Of a stretch of DNA of 64,000 nt, positions 35,083 through 44,509 are shown in pieces. The DNA is taken from NCBI GenBank assembly GCA_005808665.1, contig SYLG01000012.1, forward strand, positions 1 to 64,000, written 5' to 3'. Every line of letters begins with the position of its first letter. Position 1 is the stretch's first letter. Source of the DNA: Planctomycetia bacterium. Its GTDB lineage: Bacteria; Planctomycetota; Planctomycetia; Gemmatales; Gemmataceae. The position numbers and the translations under genes are program-made. The notes beneath the pieces were generated by a model. It was not told the origin of the DNA, did not search any database, and worked only from the letters and a program-made list of their open reading frames with translations.

Positions 35083-36585
35083 TTAGCCACAAATTTCCCG
35101 GATTGGGGTTCCACCATCGGGCAATAGGTGAAGCGGGCGAAGGATGGCATCCGGGTAGGTAGAATCCAAAGGTATACCAAAATGGTGGTAAATTGTAGCC
35201 GCAATATCACCAGGCAAGATTGCACGGTCATTGATATACCCCCCTTCTTTGGTGCTGGAACCGATTACCTGGCCATGGCGCATTCCGCCTCCCGCCAGCA
35301 ACATTGACATGACATTGGGCCAATGATTGCGACCGTCGGTACTCCCCTGAGTTCCCAACTGGGGGGTACGGCCAAATTCTCCCATGGCGACAACCATGGT
35401 GGTTTCGAGCAACCCCCGTTGAGCCAAATCATCCACAAGGGTGGTGACCAAGTGGTCAAAGAGGGGCAGTAATGGTTTAAGGCCTTTGGAAATACCACCG
35501 TAGGGGGGAATATTGTCACCATGGGTATCCCAGGTTCCCGATGCAGTGTGGTAACTAAGATCAAGCGTTACAAAGGGGCACCCTGCTTCCACCAATCTTC
35601 GGGCCAGGACCGCCTGGCGGCACCAAAGGTGGGTGCCAAATTTTTCCCGGACGACAAGAGGTTCCTGCTCATAATTCAGGGCTAAACGAACCCGACCACC
35701 CAACAAAAGGTCCATGGCCTTTTGCCCTGTTTCGGTCAAAAGTGGGGCGTCCCTCCGGCTGGACTGGCCTTCCGTGTCGGCACGGACCTGATCGAATTTT
35801 TCCAATAAAGATCTTCGTTGACCCAGACGGGAAACAGGCATATTATTAGGCAGGCTTAATTGGCCTGGAATCGACATTCGTCCCGAATCCTTGCCAACCA
35901 GGTCATAAATAGGCAGGCTGGCGGCTTCATTGGCTAAAAAGGGGTCGTGAACTTTGCCTGCATAGCCGCCAAACGCCAAGTGACTCCGGGAGCGCATAAA
36001 AGCAGCGTAACCGGGCATGGCAGGGTGGTTGGGGCCATGAAACTTGCTCACCAAGGCACCCATAGCCGGGTATTTGTCCGATTCCGGGTTGGTTCGTGCT
36101 TCGGCTTTATGGTTGGCCGTTTGCATGACTGTATTGGGTTCATGATTACTGTGGCGGCAATCGACAGAACGCAAAATCGAAAAGCGATTGGCCATGGCCG
36201 CCAATTTGGGTAGGTGTTCGCAAACGATAACTCCCGGTATTTGGGTTTGGATCGAGCCAAAAGGGCCCCGGTTTTCCGGGGGGCGATCGGGTTTGGGATC
36301 GAGGGTATCAATCTGGCTAGGCCCCCCCGCCATCCACAAAAGGATCAACGATTTCCCTGATCCCCTTGGTCCTGAATTGGCCAAAAGCCGTGGCAGGGTA
36401 ATGCCCCCTATGCCTGCTACCGATGCTTTTAGCAAATTCCTCCGGGAAATTACCAATCCCTCGGGAAGCCTTGCCCTTAAAAAGTCAAAAGAATGCGGAT
36501 GGAAATGGGACAAGGTGGCCTCGGAAAATAAGGCGAGAACAAAGGAGGAATGTTCCCTTCTATTTTGTCGGATTTGGAAACCCAA
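35083..36585 (-). CDS. DUF1501 domain-containing protein (Tat-exported, sulfatase-like fold)
   Basis: The 500-residue product contains a twin-arginine motif (ISRRNLLKASVAGIGG, about 47-62). The DUF1501 hallmarks follow: LWMAGGPSQIDTLDPKP, CEHLPKLAAMANRFSILRSV, DTHGDN, MGEFGRTP and GRNHWP near the end. The family is abundant in planctomycetes and related to alkaline-phosphatase/sulfatase enzymes, but its substrate is unknown. The TTG start at 36585 gives an unusually long pre-Tat extension, so the true start may lie further in. Unlike the two DUF1501 genes at 53564-56403, this one has no DUF1553 partner beside it. Confidence 0.88.
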   Translation of the reverse strand: MGFQIRQNRREHSSFVLALFSEATLSHFHPHSFDFLRARLPEGLVISRRNLLKASVAGIGGITLPRLLANSGPRGSGKSLILLWMAGGPSQIDTLDPKPDRPPENRGPFGSIQTQIPGVIVCEHLPKLAAMANRFSILRSVDCRHSNHEPNTVMQTANHKAEARTNPESDKYPAMGALVSKFHGPNHPAMPGYAAFMRSRSHLAFGGYAGKVHDPFLANEAASLPIYDLVGKDSGRMSIPGQLSLPNNMPVSRLGQRRSLLEKFDQVRADTEGQSSRRDAPLLTETGQKAMDLLLGGRVRLALNYEQEPLVVREKFGTHLWCRQAVLARRLVEAGCPFVTLDLSYHTASGTWDTHGDNIPPYGGISKGLKPLLPLFDHLVTTLVDDLAQRGLLETTMVVAMGEFGRTPQLGTQGSTDGRNHWPNVMSMLLAGGGMRHGQVIGSSTKEGGYINDRAILPGDIAATIYHHFGIPLDSTYPDAILRPLHLLPDGGTPIREICG

Positions 36586-36961
36586 GGCAAGTCGCTTTTC
36601 GAATCAAACCTGGTTTCCCAAGGATTTATTCTGGCCCCAATCAGGATAATAATCGGCCACCCACCTCGGCATGATCACTCTTTTCCCTGGGGACTTTATT
36701 ATCAGAAATGGGTTCCCAGGGTCAGGTCGGGATATCAACCATTCCAAACGGGTTTAATCCTTTCAAAGAGGTTAAAAGCTTCGGAAAAACGAGGACGCAG
36801 GGAAGAATAATCCTTTCCGGAACTCACGATGGGAATGGCATACTACCAGGCCCCAAAGCCAAAAATGAATTCTTCCCAAAGGGACAGGGTTGGCCAATGC
36901 CTTACAAATTCTTATCAATCCCAAAAGCCTTCCACCCCATTTCATGCAATGGAACCCTTCC
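36586..36961. other. Intergenic region between divergent DUF1501 and esterase genes
   Basis: This roughly 375-base divergent promoter region has no credible gene. A 7-bp inverted repeat (CCCTGGG ... CCCAGGG, about 36687-36722) is present with a 23-base loop. The esterase frame is open from 36890, but that part reads unlike protein. Confidence 0.4.
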
Positions 36962-38668
36962 ATGACAACCCGGTTATTTTGCGTCCTGATCCTGGTCGGG
37001 CTCACACCTTGGACCATCCTTGCCCAAGTCCCCAAGGGTGAAGTCCAACATTTCACCTTTGAAAAGAGCAAGGTATTCCCGGGTACTTTTCGCGACTATT
37101 GGGTCTATATTCCCACCCAATACGACGGAAAAACTCCCGCCTGTGTTTATGTCAACCAGGATGGGGTTGGTTACAACGCCCCACAAGTTTTCGACAAACT
37201 GATTCATGAAAAAAAGATGCCTGTAACCATAGGCGTGTTTATCATGCACGGTCGTGTCAAGGCGAATGGCCCCAATGCCCTGGACCGATTCAACCGCAGT
37301 TACGAATATGATGGTTTGGGTGATGCCTATGCCCGGTTTTTACTGGACGAACTTTTGCCGGATGTGGAAACCAAAAAAACCAAGGATGGCCGTGCCATTG
37401 TGCTTTCCAAAAGGGGCAACGATCGGGCCATTGGGGGAGCATCAAGCGGGGCGATTTGTGCTTTCACCGCTGCCTGGGAAAGACCTGATCAATTTAGCCG
37501 GGTTTTCAGTGCCATTGGTACTTATGTCGGACTTCGGGGAGGGCATAACTATTCCACCCTGATCCGGAAGTTCGAACCAAAACCCTTGCGGATCTATCTC
37601 GAAGACGGTTCAATGGACCTCAATATCTATGGCGGGGACTGGTGGATGGCCAATCAAGCCATGGAGCGATCATTGGTTTTTGCAGGGTATGAGGTCACTC
37701 ATAACTGGGGGGATGGCGGCCACAACGGCAAGCATGCCACCGAGCTTTTCCCTGAAGCGATGGAATGGCTTTGGAAGGGTTGGCCGGAACCTGTCAAGGC
37801 AGGCAGGGGCAGCCCCCAGCTCAAGGAGATCCTGAATCCAGGGGAGGATTGGAAACTCGTTGGGGAGGGGTACGCATTTACCGAGGGTCCTGCGGCCAAC
37901 GCCAAAGGGGAATTGTTTTTCAATGATGTGGGAAAGGGTAAGACCTATCGGGTCGGTGACGATGGAAAAGCATTGGTTTGGCTGGAGGATTCCAAACGCG
38001 GGGATGGCCAGAATTTTGGCCCGGATGGCCGACTTTACGCAGCATCAGGAGCCGAGAATGCCATCCTCGCCTGGAACGAAAAAGGGGAAAGTACCAGGAT
38101 TGCGGGAGGCTGGCGAGGAAACGACCTTGTTGTCAATTCCCTTGGGGGGATCTATGTAACCGAACCGGGTTGGGATGGCAGATCTCCGAGCAAAATCCAC
38201 TACATCAACCCCAAGGGAGAGGATAAAATCGTGGACACCGGATTGAAGTTTTCCAATGGACTTTGCCTCTCCCCTGACCAAACTCTCCTTTATGTTGGGG
38301 ACATGAAAAGCCATTGGGTTTACAGCTATCAGGTTCAGAAGGATGGCAGCCTATCCCACAAACAAAAGTATTACCATCTGCACGAGCCAGACACGGCGGA
38401 CGACAGTGGGGCGGATGGTATGCGCGTGGATAAAAATGGCCGGCTTTATGTCGCCACCCGGATGGGCATTCAGGTTTGCGATCAGGCGGGGCGAGTCAAT
38501 TGCATCATCCCTACCCCTAACGGTAATGTGTCCAACCTTGCCTTTGGCGGAGCAAATGGTGACCTGCTTCTGGCTACTTGTGGGTCCAAGGTGTATTTGC
38601 GCAAAGTCAAAACCAAAGGCGCACTCAATTTCCTGGCGCCAACCAAACCAGCGGCTCCAGGATTGTAA
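36962..38668 (+). CDS. Secreted esterase (enterochelin-esterase/esterase D-like) fused to SMP-30/gluconolactonase domain
   Basis: A signal peptide (TTRLFCVLILVGLTPWTILA) is followed by an alpha/beta-hydrolase domain (about 25-290). It has the nucleophile elbow GGASSGA, an acidic candidate in LEDGSMDLN and the histidine in GGHNGKH. A six-bladed SMP-30/gluconolactonase propeller (about 300-565) follows, with FTEGPA, FSNGLCLSPD and GADGMRVDKNGRLYVA motifs. The fusion suggests hydrolysis of esterified sugar acids or lactones in the periplasm, but substrates are unknown. I chose ATG 36962 because the signal peptide begins there; ATG 36944 and 36890 are in frame too, and none has a clear ribosome binding site. 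It ends at a strong shared terminator. Confidence 0.85.
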   Translation: MTTRLFCVLILVGLTPWTILAQVPKGEVQHFTFEKSKVFPGTFRDYWVYIPTQYDGKTPACVYVNQDGVGYNAPQVFDKLIHEKKMPVTIGVFIMHGRVKANGPNALDRFNRSYEYDGLGDAYARFLLDELLPDVETKKTKDGRAIVLSKRGNDRAIGGASSGAICAFTAAWERPDQFSRVFSAIGTYVGLRGGHNYSTLIRKFEPKPLRIYLEDGSMDLNIYGGDWWMANQAMERSLVFAGYEVTHNWGDGGHNGKHATELFPEAMEWLWKGWPEPVKAGRGSPQLKEILNPGEDWKLVGEGYAFTEGPAANAKGELFFNDVGKGKTYRVGDDGKALVWLEDSKRGDGQNFGPDGRLYAASGAENAILAWNEKGESTRIAGGWRGNDLVVNSLGGIYVTEPGWDGRSPSKIHYINPKGEDKIVDTGLKFSNGLCLSPDQTLLYVGDMKSHWVYSYQVQKDGSLSHKQKYYHLHEPDTADDSGADGMRVDKNGRLYVATRMGIQVCDQAGRVNCIIPTPNGNVSNLAFGGANGDLLLATCGSKVYLRKVKTKGALNFLAPTKPAAPGL

Positions 38669-38685
38669 TGATCATAGGTCGGCAA

Positions 38686-38739
38686 AAAAGGAAAAAGGAC
38701 CGGGGTGCCCATTTGAGGGGACCGGTCCTTTTTCCTTTT
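38686..38739. terminator. Bidirectional intrinsic terminator with 18-bp perfect stem
   Basis: AAAAGGAAAAAGGACCGG (38686-38703) pairs perfectly with its complement at 38722-38739 around an 18-base loop. The A-rich base of one arm becomes the T-tract on the other strand. It therefore serves both the esterase fusion (ending 38668) and the convergent small secreted-protein gene (ending 38753). Confidence 0.92.
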
Positions 38740-38752
38740 ATCAAAAGTAAAG

Positions 38753-39391
38753 TTACTTTCCCTTGGCTTTGATTTCTTCAAGCGTTTTTTCGATCTTTTC
38801 CAGCCGTTTGAGGATGGCTTCGAGATTTTTGGTTTCGGTGGTAGAGCTAAGGATGATGGAACCGTTGAGTCCAGTAATGGCATTGCCACCACTCCCCAAC
38901 TGGATTTTCTTCCCCTCTTTGATGATCTCGATGTTTTTGCCCTGTTGCTTTAGAAGGTCCTTTTGGATCTGGTCCAGCAACTTGGCCCCTCCCGGAATCT
39001 CAATCTCAATTGCCTTCCCTTTGGTTTCATTGGTTTCGGTGCGAATGACCTTGCCGTCTTCACCGACGACAATTGTAATGACCTTGGAATGGGCTTGGCC
39101 TTCAGGCAAGGTAAACGCAAAAGCCTTTGCCTCAACCTTGGCACCCTCTTTGGGATGAGCGATAACAATGGTTCGTTTTTCCCCAGTGCCTTCCGCTTTT
39201 TTTTGAATTTCAATCTTCAGTTCCACAGGTTTCGGGACGCTCTCGAGTTTCCCTTCACCTTTGCGTATTTCGCGTTTTTGAACCCGTATTGCTTTGGGTC
39301 CTTCCTGGGCACTCGTCGGCGGAGTGTCTTGAGCCATAATTCCAAGGGCCACTAGCCCCAATCCAGAAAATGCCAATCCGAAGCGAAACAT
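38753..39391 (-). CDS. Secreted hypothetical protein with C-terminal coiled coil
   Basis: The 212-residue product starts at ATG 39391, which has an excellent AAGGAGGG site about seven bases upstream; the TTG two codons earlier is unlikely. A signal peptide (FRFGLAFSGLGLVALGIMA) is followed by a Lys/Glu-rich, beta-prone middle (VELKIEIQKKAE, KVITIVVGEDGKVI). The C-terminal heptad segment LEAILKRLEKIEKTLEEIKAKGK should form a short coiled coil. No family is recognised. It shares the 18-bp-stem terminator with the esterase fusion. Confidence 0.75.
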   Translation of the reverse strand: MFRFGLAFSGLGLVALGIMAQDTPPTSAQEGPKAIRVQKREIRKGEGKLESVPKPVELKIEIQKKAEGTGEKRTIVIAHPKEGAKVEAKAFAFTLPEGQAHSKVITIVVGEDGKVIRTETNETKGKAIEIEIPGGAKLLDQIQKDLLKQQGKNIEIIKEGKKIQLGSGGNAITGLNGSIILSSTTETKNLEAILKRLEKIEKTLEEIKAKGK

Positions 39392-39771
39392 AACCAACCC
39401 TCCTTTTGTAAATAATCCGAAACAGATTAGGACAGTCTATGCCCCTTGGGACGGATTTCGCAGATTTCTCCTAGGCGTTTCATTTTTGGAATTCCGGTTC
39501 CAGCCAATTCTTTTTGGGACGAAATCCCCGAAATAAGTTGAACCCATTTCCCCCTTATGAGGGTATCCTTCCCAAGAGACAATCAGCCCAAAAAGAGGAG
39601 CGAGGATTAGGTTACAATTCGAAAAATGGCCTCAACCCGAATTCCCCAGTCTTTCTATTTGGTTCTTTTGCTATAATGACCTGACCACCTGGCTGAATCT
39701 TTTTCCTCGCCTTTTTGGAAAATCGGTTCACGGGACCCTGCCTCATTTTCCCTTCCCCGGATGCATCTGCC
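39392..39771. other. Intergenic region between divergent secreted-protein and cytochrome-WD40 genes
   Basis: It contains the AAGGAGGG ribosome binding site of the minus-strand gene (about 39398-39406) at one end. No gene, hairpin or convincing promoter pair was recognised in the rest. The upstream extension of the cytochrome-WD40 frame to 39715 is not protein-like. Confidence 0.4.
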
Positions 39772-41259
39772 ATGAAAATGAAATTGAGTATTGCCCTTGG
39801 TTTAGGGCTTCTTGCGGGAAATCCCGGGGATGCGGCGGATACTCCCAAGCCTGGCGAACCCACGGCAGCGGTTAGTTATTTCAAACAAATCCGTCCCATT
39901 TTTCAGCTGAATTGCAACGGATGTCACCAACCCGCCAAGGCCATGGGCGGCTTTCAAACGACTTCCCATGGGGAACTTTTCAAAGTGGCCGACCGGGGTA
40001 CCCCCGGGGTTGTATCCGGAAAACCGGAAAAAAGTACGCTTTTGACTCAGCTCCTCCCAGTAGGGACAAAGGCTCCCGAAATGCCCAAGCAAAGGGAACC
40101 ATTAACAGCAAAAGATGTCGAATTGGTCAAGCGCTGGATCCAGGAAGGGGCAAAAGACGACACCCCAACCAGCGCACGAGATCCGATTGATGCCGAGCAT
40201 CCCCCTGTTTATCGCCTTCCTCCGGTGGTTACAGCTATCGACTATTCCCCGGATGGAACGATATTGGCCGTTTCAGGATTTCATGAAATCCTCCTGCATA
40301 AGGCGGATGGAGGGGCCATCCTGGCCCGCCTTGTGGGTGTTTCCGAGCGGATTCAAGCCTTAGCTTTTTCCCCGGATGGAAAATTCCTGGCGGCCTCGGG
40401 AGGGTCACCCGGGCGCTTTGGTGAAATCCAGATATGGGATATTGCCAAAAAGAAGATCCGGACCTCAGCATCTTTTACCGGTGACACTCTCTATGGGGTT
40501 AGTTGGTCCCCGGATGGTGCAATTGTCGCTTTTGGCGGATCGGACAACAACCTCCGGACAATCGACGCTGTAAGTGGCAAGCAGATCCTTTTTCAGGGTG
40601 CCCACAGTGATTGGGTTTTGGGAACGGCCTTTGGCCGTGACGGCAAATACCTCCTCTCCGCAAGTCGGGACCGAACCCTGAAGCTAACCGATGTTGCCAC
40701 CCAACGCTTTATAGACAATGTAACCAGCATCACCCCGGGGGCCCTGAAAGGGGGTCTTTCCGCCCTTGCGGTCCGCCCTTTCCCCAAGGACAAGGATAAA
40801 AAAATCAAAGCGAGCTCCATAGCCGTGGGAAGTACCGAGGAAAAACTGTACGAGGAAATACTCATCGGCGGGGCGGACGGAATGCCAAGACTTTACAAAA
40901 TGCACCGCGAAACCAAACGGGTGATTGGGGATGATGCAAACAAAGTGAGGGAATATGCAGCCCTTCCTGGTCGGATCTACACCGCCGCATTTCGTCCGGA
41001 TGGAGCCGTCTTTGCGGTGGGTTCAAGCCTTGACGGAAAAGGGGAGCTGCGCCTCTTCAATACGGACGATGCCAAGCAATTGCTCAAATTCGACACAGGG
41101 CTTGCCGGAATTTATACCCTGTCATGGAGGGCAGATGGCAAGGAATTGGCCCTTTCCGGATTTGATGGCATCGTCAAGGTATTCGATCCGGTAACGGGCA
41201 AGTCGATCCGTCAATTCCTGAGTGTGCCTATTACCGCAAATGCTACCGCCCAAAGGTAA
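39772..41259 (+). CDS. Cytochrome c (PSCyt1-type) fused to WD40 beta-propeller
   Basis: A signal peptide (MKMKLSIALGLGLLAGNPGDAA) precedes a planctomycete-type cytochrome c domain (about 30-125) with heme motif CNGCH. The distal GVVSGKPEKSTLLTQLLP and VELVKRWIQEGAKDD segments also fit. Residues about 140-490 are WD40 repeats (LAFSPDGKFLAASGG, VSWSPDGAIVAFGG, TAFGRDGKYLLSASRDRTLKL). Such fusions occur with DUF1549/DUF1553 systems in planctomycetes, but no such partner adjoins this copy. ATG 39772 is chosen because it starts the signal peptide. A periplasmic redox or sensory role is inferred. Confidence 0.88.
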   Translation: MKMKLSIALGLGLLAGNPGDAADTPKPGEPTAAVSYFKQIRPIFQLNCNGCHQPAKAMGGFQTTSHGELFKVADRGTPGVVSGKPEKSTLLTQLLPVGTKAPEMPKQREPLTAKDVELVKRWIQEGAKDDTPTSARDPIDAEHPPVYRLPPVVTAIDYSPDGTILAVSGFHEILLHKADGGAILARLVGVSERIQALAFSPDGKFLAASGGSPGRFGEIQIWDIAKKKIRTSASFTGDTLYGVSWSPDGAIVAFGGSDNNLRTIDAVSGKQILFQGAHSDWVLGTAFGRDGKYLLSASRDRTLKLTDVATQRFIDNVTSITPGALKGGLSALAVRPFPKDKDKKIKASSIAVGSTEEKLYEEILIGGADGMPRLYKMHRETKRVIGDDANKVREYAALPGRIYTAAFRPDGAVFAVGSSLDGKGELRLFNTDDAKQLLKFDTGLAGIYTLSWRADGKELALSGFDGIVKVFDPVTGKSIRQFLSVPITANATAQR

Positions 41260-41454
41260 TTTCCGGTTGTTAGCCGGGTGCCTGGCCAATCCCATGTCGT
41301 TGGCCAATTTTTTCTGAAGCCAATCGGTTACAAGGATTGGGAAGGGTTTTTCCCAAAAACCATTTTTCCCCTTCAACGAATTGAGCTTGAACCGGCCCCC
41401 GGTTATTGCAATGGGGGCTTAACGGCCATCCCTTCACCAGGGAGAAGTGAAACC

Positions 41455-42435
41455 TTACGGCAAAACGCTTCCCTCGATGAGCAAAACAAGCGGTTTTTGG
41501 GAAATATTGGTATGAATCTTTACTTCCTGGCGAAATGGGCCCACCCGGGATGGGCGGATGCCAAAGGCAATCGTCTGGGTTGGACTTTCCACCGTGGGAA
41601 GAGCCGTTGTCGCCTGAATATCCGGATTCGGTGATTCCACCTGGGTAACCGAAAATGGCCTGGTTCCCCGGATGACAACCCGGCGAGTCAAGGGTTCGGC
41701 CATTTTTACCTCGACAAGGTTCAAAATCGGCGGGGTAAGGCTGAGTTCCGAGGCGATTCCGCCAAGGACCAACAGGGGGACAATGGGTGCCTGATTGTCA
41801 TTTGTTTTGAGATAGATAAAATCTTTGATTGTGCCCTGGGGAGCATCCGGTTTCAAAGTGACACTGATTTCATACCCAACCTGCCCGGGACGGCGATAGA
41901 GTTCCTTGAAGGTGGCGAGCACAGGTAATGTCCCCACCGTCAATTCCGAAATGGACCAATTGAGCGTTCCGGCATATTCAACATCAATTTTGGCTGTGGG
42001 CTGGGCCCCACTGGAAACGGTGCCAAGGTTGATCTCACCAGGATTAAACACCACATCTGCCCGACTTGAGGCACTAACCCGGATTTCGGCACTTGACAGA
42101 AATTCGGGACCAACCGAAATACGAATTCCAACGGTTTTGGGGCCAACGAAACGACTGGCGTCCATCCGGATATCCACCGTTACGGTTTCCCTGGGATCAA
42201 GGGTTCGCTTGGGAATGGTGTAACTGATGCAACTGCAACCCGGCACCACGGACATGATTTCCATGGGAACCGCATAGATATTGGTTACCGGGAATTTATG
42301 GACCAATTGGGCACCTCGGGGAACCGTTCCAAAATTATGGCTTAGCCCCTCACGGAACATTTTCTCGGCCCAGCCCTGGGCAAAAACCCCACCTTGGGTT
42401 GCGAAAAGCGCCACGAGTATTCCAATGATGCGCAT
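41455..42435 (-). CDS. DUF1573 domain-containing secreted protein
   Basis: The 326-residue product starts at ATG 42435 with a signal peptide (RIIGILVALFATQGGVFA). Residues about 28-125 match the DUF1573 pattern: LSHNFGTVPRGAQLVHKFPVTNIYAVPMEI, then the paired-cysteine PGCSCISY and LDPRETVTVDI. Further Ig-like beta domains follow, including FNPGEINLGTVSSG. The longer open frame to 42954 overlaps the divergent kinase and is rejected. The CxC pair may bind metal or form a disulfide; the role is unknown. It converges with the cytochrome-WD40 gene. Confidence 0.83.
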   Translation of the reverse strand: MRIIGILVALFATQGGVFAQGWAEKMFREGLSHNFGTVPRGAQLVHKFPVTNIYAVPMEIMSVVPGCSCISYTIPKRTLDPRETVTVDIRMDASRFVGPKTVGIRISVGPEFLSSAEIRVSASSRADVVFNPGEINLGTVSSGAQPTAKIDVEYAGTLNWSISELTVGTLPVLATFKELYRRPGQVGYEISVTLKPDAPQGTIKDFIYLKTNDNQAPIVPLLVLGGIASELSLTPPILNLVEVKMAEPLTRRVVIRGTRPFSVTQVESPNPDIQATTALPTVESPTQTIAFGIRPSRVGPFRQEVKIHTNISQKPLVLLIEGSVLP

Positions 42436-42591
42436 GGTGAAACCCTGTAAAAAGTCGTTGGTTATCCTACGGGCTTTGGCCGATTGGCCTAACCCTTGGG
42501 CTTTTTCAATAAAATATGTTAGGATATCCTTGTAAAGCAAGCTGATAGTTTTCAAGAAGCTTTGCCAATACTGCTTGGATTGAGGTCGATT

Positions 42592-44223
42592 GTGGATACA
42601 CCTTGCCCCAAGGCCAACCCCGATTCCAATGAAAAATTGGCAGGTTATAACACACCCAGGTCGGATGGGAAACCCTTCCCGGGATCCCAAAAGGATGGGC
42701 TCAAAAAACCGGCGATGGATCGTCCCAGCTTCTTGCTTGAATCTGAAAACCCAAAGGAAATCGGCAAACTCGGCGGGTATGGGATCCTTGAAATCCTTGG
42801 CCGGGGGGGAATGGGAATGGTTTTTCTTGCCCATGAACGATTGCTCGATCGGTTGGTGGCGATCAAGGTGATGTTGCCCGAGGTGGTCACCCCTGATAAT
42901 AGGGACAGGTTTTTTCGGGAAGCCCGGTCCACTGCAGCTCTTCATGACGATCATGTGGTTCCCATTTATCAGGTCGGGGAAGAAAACCGTATACCCTTTT
43001 TGGTAATGCCCTACCTTCAGGGAGAGCCACTCGATCGGCGGTTGGCCCGGGAACGGAAGCCCCCCTTAAGGGAAACACTTCGAATCATTCGGGAAGCGGC
43101 GATGGGCCTCATGGCGGCGCACGCCAAGGGGATGATCCACCGGGATATTAAGCCCGGAAACATATGGTTGGAAGGATTACGGGGCCGGGTTCGCATTCTG
43201 GATTTTGGTTTGGCCTTAACCCGGTCTACCGATGTTCGCATCACCCAAGCGGGTGCCATTATGGGCACTCCAGCCTACATTGCCCCCGAACAGGCGTCGG
43301 GGCGCGAGGTGGATTTTCGGGCCGACCTGTTTTCGCTTGGAGTCATTTTTTACGAAATGTTAACCGGTGGCCGACCTTTTTTGGGGAGCGATACCCTTGC
43401 CATCCTCAGTGCCCTCCTCACCACCACACCCATCCCTCCTTCTGCCTTGGATCCAACCATTCCCAATGCGGTCACCCAATTGGCGATGTCCATGATTGCA
43501 AAGGATCCGGCCAATCGTTCCAGGACTGCCCGCGAGCTGGCTTCAGAACTTGCCCAATTGGAAAGGGCAACCCCCGCATTGAAAAAGGAATCTGTACGCC
43601 CCTTGCCAGGAAATCTGTCCACCTTGGCAAACCTCACTCCCAATCCAACCCCCATGGAAAGGGATCGGATATTCGACACGAAAATGATTGGTGAGGCGAT
43701 ACCCGAAGACATCATCAGGCTACTGCCAGATCCTGTCCTGGCCAAAATGGCGCCAGCGCCTGTGATGCTTACCCTGGAATTGCTTGAGGCGAATGCCCCT
43801 CCCAATCAGGTGCGAGGGGAAAAGATCCAGGTCGGTCGGGGGGTGGGAAGCAAACTCAGGATTCAGTCCACCCAGGTTTCCCGTGTTCACGCCCAAATCC
43901 TTTGGCGAGTCCAGGACTGGGGCTATTACTCCATTCAGGATCTTGGTAGTACTAATGGAACTTTTGTCAACCAACACGCCATCAATCAGGTGACTCCTCT
44001 TTTGCCAGGCGATGAGCTCCACTTTGGAACCTTGGGTTTCCGGGTCCAATACCCAATAAATCCTGAAACCCTAAACGCTGCCAAGCGCATACAGTCTGGG
44101 CTGCTTGGGGGAGAACACACTTCCAAGGAAGCCGTAGACCAACCCATCCTGGCGATTGTTGTCGATGACAAGGAACCACTCCATCCCAAGACACCGGAAA
44201 AACCACCCCCCAAACGGCCCTGA
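42592..44223 (+). CDS. Serine/threonine protein kinase with C-terminal FHA domain
   Basis: This is a Hanks-type cytoplasmic kinase of 543 residues. The kinase domain (about 60-320) shows the glycine loop GRGGMGMV, VAIKVM lysine, HRDIKPGN catalytic loop, DFGLA, and GTPAYIAPEQ activation segment end. All key residues are present. A linker leads to an FHA phosphothreonine-binding domain (about 405-490) with VGRGVGSKLRIQSTQVSRVHAQI and DLGSTNGTFVN. There is no membrane segment, unusual next to many planctomycete kinases with sensor domains. GTG 42592 is preferred since GAGG lies six bases upstream; a TTG at 42562 is also in frame. The PP2C at 12784 could be an opposing phosphatase. Confidence 0.92.
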   Translation: MDTPCPKANPDSNEKLAGYNTPRSDGKPFPGSQKDGLKKPAMDRPSFLLESENPKEIGKLGGYGILEILGRGGMGMVFLAHERLLDRLVAIKVMLPEVVTPDNRDRFFREARSTAALHDDHVVPIYQVGEENRIPFLVMPYLQGEPLDRRLARERKPPLRETLRIIREAAMGLMAAHAKGMIHRDIKPGNIWLEGLRGRVRILDFGLALTRSTDVRITQAGAIMGTPAYIAPEQASGREVDFRADLFSLGVIFYEMLTGGRPFLGSDTLAILSALLTTTPIPPSALDPTIPNAVTQLAMSMIAKDPANRSRTARELASELAQLERATPALKKESVRPLPGNLSTLANLTPNPTPMERDRIFDTKMIGEAIPEDIIRLLPDPVLAKMAPAPVMLTLELLEANAPPNQVRGEKIQVGRGVGSKLRIQSTQVSRVHAQILWRVQDWGYYSIQDLGSTNGTFVNQHAINQVTPLLPGDELHFGTLGFRVQYPINPETLNAAKRIQSGLLGGEHTSKEAVDQPILAIVVDDKEPLHPKTPEKPPPKRP

Positions 44224-44509
44224 TTCACCTTGGGTTCCCTACAGTTTTGGTTTGAAATAGGCTGGCCAAAAGGATTCAGGGTTTTTCAATCTTTCTTTGA
44301 GCCTTTAGCCCCCAGGTTGGCCTGGGGACAACCCGGGAACCGGTATGTGATTTTCGATGGATGGCATCAACGAAAGTTTTCGGCACCTTCCCGGATACCG
44401 GAATAATTCGTTTTAAATGATACTTTGATAATAAGTTAGGTTGGCCCGAATGCGGTACAATAGTGCTTGAAACCGTTCCATTTTTGTAAACGACCTGGCG
44501 GAGCTTTCG

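Noticed and set aside
41395-41418. GCCCCC/GGGGGC hairpin between convergent genes
   Set aside because: The stem is only six pairs and lacks a T-tract on either strand, so I do not call it a terminator.
42436-42954. Upstream extension of the DUF1573 frame
   Set aside because: It would overlap the divergent kinase and place the clear signal peptide inside the protein.
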